Below are positions 52,801-61,478 of a stretch of 64,000 bases of DNA, piece by piece. The DNA is taken from NCBI GenBank assembly GCA_964035545.1, contig OZ037768.1, positions 16,027,375 through 16,091,374 on the forward strand. The letters run 5' to 3'. The notes under the pieces are model-generated. The model had not been told where the DNA came from and did no database searches. It was given only the letters and a program-made list of their open reading frames with translations. The position numbers and the translations under genes are program-made. Source of the DNA: Bugula neritina. Lineage: Eukaryota > Bryozoa > Gymnolaemata > Cheilostomatida > Bugulidae. Each line of letters begins with the position of its first letter. Position 1 is the first letter of the stretch.

Positions 52801-55336
52801 CATGCACTCAGTGTACTATATTATAGAGCACAGTATATTACTTGTATTGATGACTTTAGAGCAGGCCAGTTGTGAGAATCTAAATTCTAGATTGTACAGA
52901 ATTGACCTCAAATATTGCTGGCAACAGGATTTGGGAGCTTTCAATGTGACCACAGCAGCAATTATGATCACATGCTCTTGTTGACATCACTGCTGCCGCG
53001 CCAGCTGGTGTCATGTGATGAGTTGACCAGGGCAGCATGCTCTTTGTTGGGGGGGGGGGGGGGTTCCTAGGAGCTGTTAATCAAGTGTCCATATTAGATG
53101 TTTTCATGAAAACCAGTCATGTTTAAACTTCTTAGCTTTATATATTTGAATATAACATTTAGCGTACTCTGATTGGCTGAGCAGTTTGACAATTATGTAT
53201 TTAAAAGTCTTACTGTAAAAGCAATGTTTAACTACCCATTCCCATTGAATACTCAAAGTTTTGCTGGCTAGAAACACCTTGTTGAAAGGTTGTCTCTATG
53301 TGTTTGCCCAATTTTTTCTAATGAATGTTTGTCATGGAACCATCCCAGTGCTGGCAGATTTATGCTGTCCTACAGGGCAACAGAACATGGTGTTTTATAA
53401 TGAAGTGTGTTTCTTGTTTCAGGTAATACAATGCCTACCTCAAGTTCCTATCACAATGGTAATATATTAGACAGTCTGCCCCCCACATCAGCAACTTCAG
53501 CACACTCATTCACACCGCCCTACCCCATGTTCATGCCAACCAGTATGTCTCTTACTGCATTTACTTGCAACTTGCAGAATTTTTGCCTCTTTACATTCCG
53601 TTTGAAATTATTAATACTACAAGTATATGCTATCAATCTTTATGTGACAGAGAAAATTTATTCATTTAGGTCTTTATTAGCTTAAATATATTCTGAAACC
53701 ACAGTTAGATGTAGGTTTGGTTGTCAATGTGATGGTCAGAGTATAGTAGTAGTATAGTATAGTAGTGTAGTATAGTATAGTAGTGTAGTATAGTATAGTC
53801 ATAGTAGTGTAGTAGTAAAATATTATAGTAGTATAATGGTATAATAGTATGGTAGTATAATAGTACAGGTAGTGAAATATTATTATAGTAGTATAATAGT
53901 ATAGTATTGTAGTAGTATAATAGTATAGTATTGTAGTAGTATAATAGTATAGTATTGTAGTAGTATAATAGTATAGTAGTAGTATAATAGTATAGTAGTA
54001 TAATAGTATAGTATTATACTAACGAAAAGAAATTGTATCCAGCAATACTCCACTATAAATGGAAACCATATTAAACAAGTTTTAGTTCAATTTTTTGTTT
54101 CGTTTGATAGGCAGCCGGCATCTCACTAGAATATAACTGATCTTTTAGTTTAATATTTCATGACAAGTCAGATACACATTGCTCCATTATTTCTCTTGGC
54201 AAGGAACTAGGAACTTAATTATATCCATTATTACAAAATCCTGTTGCAGCAAAAAACTGTATAATTTTTAAATTGCTCTGTAACTTAGTTTATTCAATTC
54301 GTATATTTGAAAGCCATTGCTAACTAGCTAATTTTAGTTTCTCAAATTTAATCTTTTAACTTTGTTTCCCAGAAGTCACCTTGTGTCCCTAGTGCTGTTC
54401 GCTTATACATAAGGGATGTTTGGAACCAGTATTGAGATAGTTGAACATGCTAATATGTGTTTTAGATTTGGACTTTCATATGCCTTCAAGTTCTTTCTCA
54501 ACCTCCCATCATCTCAATAGTTTATATGTAAGTATACTACAAGGTGGCTTACTTAGTCCCCACTGCTAATTACATCCATGTTTTATTTAAATGGCACCGG
54601 CTATAAGATTGGGGAGAGAAACATTTGATAATAAAGTGGGATGGCAATGTGCCATATATAATCAATAAGTATTATTTGTATATTTTCCTTATAATTTAAA
54701 TATTAACTGGGTGTATATGTGGTGAAATAGCAATATATCTCTCACTGTAGCATAAGATATATAGCCTACTGCTTATTTATATTAAGTGTTATTCACAGAA
54801 AATCATCAGATAATTATTAGGATTTTCTAATGTCTCAACATAATGAATAATTATGCAATGAATAAATTTAATAGCTAACTCTATATATGTAACGATTTAA
54901 ATAAATGATTAAAATTTAGTGTTATTTTACTGTTAGTGGGTCTAGGAATGTCATGTGCTCAAGTCTGACTCAGCAGAAATAATTTCACTCAGTCATGACT
55001 TATAGTAAAACTTCTCTATTAGTATAATTACAGTAATATGGTTTTAGTTTATGGTAAGTGCCAAGTGGTATTAAAATAACAACATTTAAATAGAGAAACT
55101 TTGAAATGGTTGAAGGTTTCAATTGAAGTTGGTGTTTACCTGGTTTATGTAAGTCAGCACCAATATGCTGTATGTATCTGTTTTAGCCAATGTCAATGGC
55201 TGCACAAGAATTTGGCAGGACATCAATGCAGTTCCAACAATCAAATGCAATACCAGAGCCTAGTATTATAGACTTTTCCCCTAGGTTTGATGATAGCCCT
55301 CTACTAGATGACTCAGATATTATTGCCTTAGATTAG
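40803..55336 (+). CDS. PIAS: PIAS family SUMO E3 ligase
   Basis: PIAS proteins transfer SUMO from UBC9 to nuclear substrates and repress STAT signalling. Fourteen exons were traced: 40803-40832, 42497-42654, 42769-42986, 43494-43581, 45321-45465, 46692-46838, 47591-47696, 48964-49034, 50050-50210, 50526-50716, 51399-51686, 53423-53542, 54466-54527, 55187-55336. All phases fit, giving 644 residues (human PIAS1 is 651). The SAP DNA-binding domain is at about 5-45 ([19 protein letters not shown]). The PINIT domain is at about 115-300 (LVVLPFYD to SLKVSLLCP). The SP-RING is at about 322-375 with all zinc ligands (TCDHIQC...CPVC) and the family phrase [14 protein letters not shown]. An acidic SUMO-interacting motif ([14 protein letters not shown]) is near 447-460. 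The Ser/Pro-rich C-terminus ends DDSDIIALD. Introns contain a LINE fragment, two minisatellites and a TAG-rich repeat. Confidence 0.97.
40840..41600. repeat. Cryptic simple repeat (ACTAATAGT / TTATCATTAT types) in PIAS intron 1
   Basis: The start of intron 1 carries degenerate hexamer-like units TACTAATAGTAA. From 41090 to 41600 it has TATTATCATTATGA and TACTATTACTA words. The block has no coding capacity. It resembles blocks at 39640-39920, 22830-24250, 26930-27560 and 57540-57640. Confidence 0.6.
45718..46475 (+). mobile_element. 5'-truncated non-LTR retrotransposon with reverse-transcriptase C-terminus and CAAA-type tail
   Basis: An intact open frame (stop at 46252-46254) reads [20 protein letters not shown], then [17 protein letters not shown] and [14 protein letters not shown], with [20 protein letters not shown] near the end. 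This is the post-catalytic part of a Jockey/CR1-like reverse transcriptase. It is followed by about 190 bases of 3'UTR, AATAAAG at 46440 and a (CAAA)n-like tail to about 46471. That is a complete 3' end. The catalytic YADD region is missing, so the copy is dead on arrival. It sits in the PIAS intron between exons 45321-45465 and 46692-46838, in the gene's orientation. Confidence 0.85.
47963..48655. repeat. 27-bp minisatellite (CTTCATAGCACATCACTTCT...), about 25 copies
   Basis: About 25 tandem units of 27 bp share the ATCACTTCTATA core. Three subfamilies are seen: CTTCATAGCAYATCAC (left), mixed CTGTGTATCAC/CTTTATAGC (middle) and CTGTGTATCAC..TAGAGC (right). At the left, alternate units differ, giving a 54-bp higher-order period. 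The unit is a multiple of three, so long artificial open frames occur. It lies in the PIAS intron before exon 48964-49034. Confidence 0.95.
49806..49975. repeat. GT-rich minisatellite (unit about GAGGGGGTGTGGTGTAGATA)
   Basis: There are seven to eight imperfect copies of a 20-bp unit, with variants GTGGATAGAGA and GAGGGAGGGAGA at the right. The plus strand is very G-rich with runs of five G, so G-quadruplex formation is possible. The array ends 75 bases before the SP-RING exon of PIAS (50050). Confidence 0.85.
53045..53065 (+). repeat. Poly-G run in PIAS intron
   Basis: An uninterrupted run of about 17-18 G lies in otherwise ordinary intron sequence. Its length is likely polymorphic or uncertain in assembly. 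Confidence 0.8.
53735..54020. repeat. TAGTATAGTAG-type simple repeat in PIAS intron
   Basis: Imperfect TAGTATAGTAGTGTAGTATAG and TAGTATAATAGTATAGTATTG units run for about 285 bases. The later half contains a regular period of about 26 bases (TAGTATAATAGTATAGTATTG plus TAG). It is non-coding. Confidence 0.85.
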
Positions 55337-55897
55337 TTATTCAATTACAATATTGTATACTGAATAGATTCACTAGGAGTCATTTTTATGGCCATTGTGT
55401 AATCTTTTTCTAGCTAGTATTTGTGCCTCATTTTACATATTAGGAGTGCAAAGATCACTGTACAGAAAGATCCTTATATATTTTGGTTGTCGGTTTGATT
55501 GCCTAAAAAGTATCTTTGCTACTTGCTTCAAGAGTATACACATGTGCTATTTTTTTAATTGAACTCTTTTGTAACCTAAACTTGACAGTTATAATATATT
55601 TGTACATAACTTTAATTAACTGTTTATTGCCTTCACTCTTAGTTTTAATCTTATAGTAAAATAATAATTCATTTTCCCATTTTATTTATTTAAAAAATTG
55701 GACACTATAGGTTTGATTCCAGCAAAGCATTTATATACATGTTGATAGGTAAAAAAATTAATTTACACAATTTGAATAAAATTAAATAAATCGATTCAAT
55801 AGAGTTATCTTTTCTTGGTAGCCAAATATTACATAATTCAGCAACAACATATTTTACCAAAGAATAACTTTAGAATATATTTCAAAAGAATGACTGG
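55337..55897. other. Convergent PIAS / PPxY-gene 3' region, possibly overlapping 3'UTRs
   Basis: AATAAA occurs on the plus strand at 55775-55780 and 55785-55790, usable by PIAS. TTTATT at 55681-55686 gives AATAAA on the minus strand, usable by the opposite gene. If both are used, the two transcripts overlap by at least 100 bases. No coding is seen. Confidence 0.45.
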
Positions 55898-56896
55898 TTA
55901 CACGAGCTCAGCTTGACTACCAAACAGTTCATATTTGTGATACTCCTCATAAGATGGTGGAGCTAACTCCCCTAAGTCTACATCCTCAAAGTCTGAGTGC
56001 AAGTCAGCTATATTAAAACTCTTACTCCCAGTGTAGCATGTCGGAAGAGTGACAGGTGGTGAGGGCAGTGATGCTGCAGGTGTCAGCTGATCAGGCTCAT
56101 TGCAAACTGGCATATCGTCCATATTGATTGTAAATATTGCACACCCTGTATTGCTACTTGGTTGGTGAGAGTTTGTAGAGACTTGTAAGCTTGTGGCTGT
56201 GTCTGGCACAGGTTCTACTGTCATATGATGATTATTTGAGATGATTTCTTCATACTTAGGAGGTATGTATTTATTCCTTTCACACATGGATTCAAGTCTT
56301 TGTTCAGTATGTTTTGAGCTATGGCTTTTCTTTCTCCTCAAATGGTCCAGAACACAGAATAGGGTGCCCAGTAAGACTGGTATTATAAGTCCAAGTGCTA
56401 CCCAGTACCAAGCTACATATCCTGAAAAGGTTGAAGATGTCAGTTGAGCTGTAGTGGTATGACTGTGTAATAGAGGCCCCAGTGTAGATACTTCCTTATT
56501 CATCATGATATGTGCGTTGTGAAGCTTATATGAGTTGTGCGTCATCTACAACATAGTTATCAGGAAATAGAAGGAGAGGTAACTAACTTGCCAAAATTAC
56601 AGACTATTTGAGCAATACTCCCTTTGATGTGATTTGCATATATTTTCACTTTGGCATGAAACTATTTTTAAAAATCTGAAAATGTTGCAAGGAATATTAT
56701 GGCAAGCCAGATGATATTTATAGCAGATAGTATAGGAAGTAAAACTAGAGTAGAAAGAGGATTGTAACACTGAACTGTAATTGCTACCAGGACAATGCCT
56801 GCCTGTCCAGCAGCCATTACACATGCACAATACTTGTTTTAAAGTGATTTTAGGATCAATCAGTTGTTCAATCTGTCTAGTCATAATGTCTAGCAG
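55898..56896 (-). CDS. Single-pass membrane protein with two PPxY motifs (3' part; unrecognised)
   Basis: The terminal exon (55898-56545) encodes 215 residues. A short extracellular Thr/Ser/His stretch is followed by a membrane segment (YVAWYWVALGLIIPVLLG, about residues 43-65) and a basic stop-transfer (LRRKK). The cytoplasmic tail of about 145 residues has YIPPKYEEI and APPSYEEYHKY. PPxY is the ligand of WW domains, as in NEDD4-type ubiquitin ligases or YAP. There is no signal peptide and the ATG abuts a TTGTAG acceptor, so upstream exons are expected. A candidate exon 56771-56896 (phase 0 at both ends, GTGTTA donor, weak) ends with CMCNGCWTGRHC, resembling the last part of an EGF-like module. 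A phase-1 donor at 56787 fits better as a site but would hit a stop in the next exon. Function unknown; a type I receptor or adaptor for a WW-domain ligase is an inference. Confidence 0.6.
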
Positions 56897-59800
56897 CTGT
56901 GAAATAATCATTATGCAATGAGAATCAAAGGTGCTTATAGTAGCATCACCTCTCCTGACACTGCAGTTGATGATTCACGTGTAAATCTTTAAATAGTCTC
57001 AGAATTAACTACAAGTTGCTGATGTCATTGGAATTGTCAATGATTCACAAATTCTGCAGTCATTATTTTAAACAGGAAGCTAACTGGTGTACACAATGCT
57101 ATAACTAGTTTTAAAATAATGTATGACGTCTGAGGCTCATCACCTTTCCTGGACAAAAATAGCTATAATCACAGGTTAATAGCTTCTTCAGGAAATCAAC
57201 TGACTAATTTCATTGCAAGTTGATGTGTGGAGGAAAGCAAAATAATAATCATCTTTCACTGGATTAATGTGCTGTTAAAAATTCAACTACAATCAACAAT
57301 TCGACTGGTTTGGAGATGAGGGAAAAGTACAAGCCACAGTTTCATGCCAATCTTTGCAAATCTCTTTAGTTTGAGTATAAATTGTAATACTATTATTACT
57401 CAGTCTCATGTAATTTATAATTGAGCATTCAAATATAAATGTACGGCTGTTTTTTAAATAAACTCCCAAGAAAATTACATAATACATTCACTATACAAAA
57501 ATTGGTTTATCAACTTTAAGTACGCACTAGTGCTACTTACAGTAATATCTAACAGATAACGATATACTTATAGTATTACTATTAGTAACACTAACTGTAA
57601 GTGTAAGATACTGAATTCTACTACTTACTATACTAATAGTAATATATCCACTACTTCCACAACATATGCTTGTTTCAGAACTAAGGAGGAGAAGGGACTT
57701 AGTCCTGCTTGTCGATCAGGTCTATGAAAACTGATGCAAAAACTCTGCCTTATTAGTTGTGACTAGAAAAATTGAGTACGCATTCGACCGCTAGTGAAAC
57801 TAATTCCCAAGTGATCAGTGTTTGCTATCCTCGATTGTCTACACGCTTTGGGACTTTCCAAGTTAAACTATGATTTGATTGGATATAAATACAGAAAAAT
57901 CGGTCTGTGATAGGCTGTTCTTCCAACATTGTTCCAGGTCACCACAAAGATACAGCAACTAGCCAAATGAACTTTCATTAGCTGCCTGTATTATATGTTA
58001 CAAAATATGTTTTGTTTATTGATCTTGAGTTGAGTTTTGATGCTCCAGTATTCTCATAAACTTTTAGCCTGTTGTTGCCAAGTAATAATGTGTTACCATA
58101 TCAGCTTTCGGAACTTTGACCGGTCTTGATTAAAGTTCAACCAACAGTCAGCTCTACTAGAAGTGGCTAAAAGTATCGTTTTGAAAAGCAAACTCAATGA
58201 TAATTAGTAACACCACGTTTGAATAGTATCTGAGTATATCTCAACTACAATATTAAATGTGCATACTTCAAGCATAGGGTTAAACGAGCATTTTACTGTA
58301 GTGCCTAACTAAACAGCTGTACAAGTACGGTGTCTGGTAGCAAAGGCACAGGTAAAAGTGGGGAAAGTCGGTAAAAGTGGCAAATTTTCAATATTAGGGT
58401 TTGGAATGGGGTTGGGTGTTTGACTTTGGGGTTTGGGAAAATTTAAGATCAGTGTGCCATTTTTTCCTACTTTTCCATTTGTGCCCTTATTACCAGTGCC
58501 CTTATTAGCCTACCAGTGCCTTTATTATCTTAAATCATACAAGTACAAGTCAGCTCATAGAAAACGAGAGTTGCTAATATGAATACAAAGTAGACAGGTT
58601 ACGTAAACTGGGTATAATCTACCATGACATGCTTGAAGCTAGCTTTCAAATAACCATAATTACACACTGGGAAGAGTTCAACAGCTTTATGATCTTCTGC
58701 ATACCGTAAAAGTGGCAGCTAGTAATTTTTGTTTTCAGCGCTTTTTGTTACTTGAGAGCTGTTAATTATATGTTATCAAATGTAAGCTATTTAGCTGTAG
58801 GTCATCTTAATAATTATAATGCAATTTTAGAACTTAGATGGAGAAATTTCGAAAAATTGAATGGTTTTATTTACAGTCTTGACCGAGTCAATTAACACAT
58901 TTCTTTTTAAACATATTCAGCACTAAGTATTGGATCACATCTTTGCTCTGAGGCTTGCAATAGTGTCAGTTCACATGTTGATAAGTAGAAGCTACAAAGT
59001 TTATGGGAATGCTTTATTTCTGTTTTTACTAGTAATTGGGAGGTAGTGTCTCTAAAAATAGACAATCTACCTTTGCTCCATCACATCTGGAAACAATCTC
59101 CTTTTCCAATTCATTCATAGACTTACTAAATCTATTAAGTAGGTTTTACATTGAGGAAAATGCAGAAATTAAGCACCCGATCATCAAACTTGATAGAAAA
59201 TCTTTCTAAAAACACGTAAATCAAAGATTAACCTTTAACTATTTCCCTTATATGTCTGTCTGGGATGTATTTCAGTCTATATTTAGTTCAAATACTTCTC
59301 TAATACAGCTTATAGCTGGCATAATCTTCTTCTAAGTCATCTTTGAATTAGGGTTATAGAACTGTTATCTAAGGATTTAGCCTCTACAATTTTGTCATAG
59401 CCACATACAATTGTTTATACTGATATGATAGACAATGAAGCTGATTAGATCATTGCACTGAATGCCTTTTGATGATTCTTATATGAAAACAAGAATTGCT
59501 ATGCTATCAACTTATCAACTGCTAAATTGTTTCCCCATCAGCTATCAGCTTGTGAAACGAAGCAACAGCTAGCTTAAAGTTTATTTTGTGTGTTGAAAAA
59601 ACTCCTATGCTGTCAGTGTAATGTTCTGGTAACACTAGCATGGTTACATGTCAGCGCATGCTCTATGCTTTTAAATACATTATAGAGCAGTTATGTTTTA
59701 CCATAGTTTACTCTATAGTCTTTGTCTGTAGTTTTCACAATTTTACTTGTTTTCATAGTCACCCTGCTTCTCTTAGCATCCACTTTCATCCTCAAGGCCA

Positions 59801-60139
59801 CAATGACAACACACATGAAGGGCTTTTGTTTAACAAAGAACCAAAGACTTATCTTTTCTTTCTTTATTAAACCAGCAATTGGAAAGGGCACCGTAGCTTA
59901 AAGACCTCAAGTTGCTGGTCCAGAAAACAGTGGGGGCTGGTTTAGCATGCCTCGTATTGTGCAGGGGTAGAAGTTCTAATAATATATTATGTACAATGTT
60001 TTAATTTTTTAACAACAGTATAATGTGGAAAAGGTGGGAGATGTACACATGCATGTCTTGGACAGCGCATGTGTCTTGAAAATGTACACATTGATACACA
60101 TCTATATTTTTATCCTAAAATCAAAAATGAATAATATAA
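56897..60139. other. Region upstream of the PPxY gene; no confident exon
   Basis: Further 5' exons of the PPxY gene may lie here, but none is supported. A 64-codon minus-strand frame at 57293-57487 contains EICKDWHETVACTF and could be extracellular, but it lacks a good donor. ACTATT/ATTAGT simple sequence is at 57540-57640. GATTGGATATAAATAC at about 57877 resembles CCAAT-plus-TATA on the plus strand, but no gene follows it. The rest is AT-rich. Confidence 0.35.
58345..58530. repeat. Dispersed repeat also present inside the hAT copy
   Basis: The segment GGGTTTGG...TGACTTTGGGGTTTG...TCAGTGTGCCATTTTTTCCTACTTTTCCATTTGTG...TTACCAGTGCC is clearly similar to 25595-25720 (GGGTTTGGGGTTTGAG...TTCAGTGTGCAATTTTTCCTACTTTGCTATTTGTG...TTACCTGTGCC). 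It is non-coding. It ends with three diverged TACCAGTGCCYTTATTA units. Confidence 0.65.
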
Positions 60140-60141
60140 TA

Positions 60142-61476
60142 GGGGTAACGGGGGGGGGGGGGGGGCACAACGGTCATAGGGGTACAAAAAGCCGGCCAAA
60201 TTGTGAGAGAACTTATTGACTTAGAGTTGTGATTTTTTTTTCATAAAAAGATATTGACATAATTATTCAGCTTTTGTAGTTTCAACACTCGCGGAACATG
60301 CGTGTTGAAAAGGCGAATGAAAAACTGTTTTTACCTACTTTTTGTAAATTTTTTAGGACGTCGTTAAAGCCTCATAACTTTTTACGCTCAAAGGCAAGAA
60401 GCCTAGATTTTACTAATATTGTTGCCATTGCTTGTCTCTACAATGCTTAACTAGTATAACAGCAAACACTAAAATAAATTTTCCTTGAGGCACATTTATT
60501 CTCAATTTGGCCACACGGGGCACAATGGGCCACGCTGACCGGGGCACAATGGGCCACCTGATTATTGCACCCTGATCACTGTTATTAGTTTGTTTGCCTA
60601 AAAAGTTGGTTGAACTGTGACTAAAACCTATAGATATAGCCATTTCTGACCTTTTTGTAAAATATCAAAGACATCATGGTAAGACTACAAAACTACAAGT
60701 TGAAGCTCCCCTAATATATACATCTGGTGAGGTTAAAGCTTTGCAATTTTATACATAATACAAAACACTCTGCTGTTGCTACTAGTAGACAGTCATGATA
60801 ATCATTATATATTACACCATTGAGGGAATATACATGTATTTGACTGAAATAAATTGTGATTTGCTCATTTGCTTCCCCTCTCCTTTCCGTACTCCAGTCA
60901 CAAACCTCAGCCATGCATGCACCTTAGCTACAGTTCATAGAAAAAAGTCTACTCGGGTTTTTGTAGTACACGTTACTAAAGTTTTTTTTGGATAAATGTT
61001 GCTCTGAAGTGAAAATAACAGAACATTTTTAGTTCTAAACAGTAATGATAATGGCACTGCAGAGCCGAGTGACGTGCGTTTGATTTTGCCTTTCTCTGCT
61101 AACCGTAGTAACACAAACTGTACAGCTAAAACATGAATTTTGCTGCAGATCTGAAAGAGAATCTTTATTTATTTGTAATATTAAATAAATAAAGATCAGA
61201 TGTAACAAAATATACGCAAAATTTCAATATATTTGTTGTGTCCCATTGTACCCCGGTACCGGGGCACAATGGGCCAATTTTTTTGTCGTGAACATTTCAT
61301 TATTCTGAAAGTTGTGAGGGAGATAGAAACAACAAACTGATACCTGTAATAGACAACATATGCAGCATTAAGACTAGAGATTATTGAACTAGTAACTTGA
61401 AAAACAGACAAATGAGAGCAACAAATGCAAAATTCGGCCCGTTGTGCCCCCCCCCCCCCCCCCCCCCCGTTACCCC
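60142..61476. mobile_element. Non-autonomous DNA element with poly-G/poly-C inside its terminal repeats
   Basis: The left end reads GGGGTAACG, a run of about 17 G, then CACAACGG. The right end is the reverse complement with a run of about 24 C. Both are flanked by TA (60140-60141 and 61477-61478). Inside are further copies of GGGGCACAATGGGCCA: two in tandem at about 60518-60557, and a near-palindromic pair centred on GGTACC at about 61237-61277. No transposase is visible in any frame. The TA flanks suggest a Tc1/mariner- or pogo-like mechanism. The homopolymer lengths are likely unreliable in the assembly. Confidence 0.8.
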
Positions 61477-61478
61477 TA

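Noticed and set aside
57293-57487. Candidate first exon of the PPxY membrane gene
   Set aside because: Cys-containing but lacks a good in-phase donor to the next candidate exon; kept only as a possibility in the region note.
59884-59960. tRNA- or SINE-like stretch (GGCACCGTAGCTTAAAGACC...)
   Set aside because: I could not fold a complete cloverleaf or find convincing A and B boxes at proper spacing, and there is no second copy in the window.
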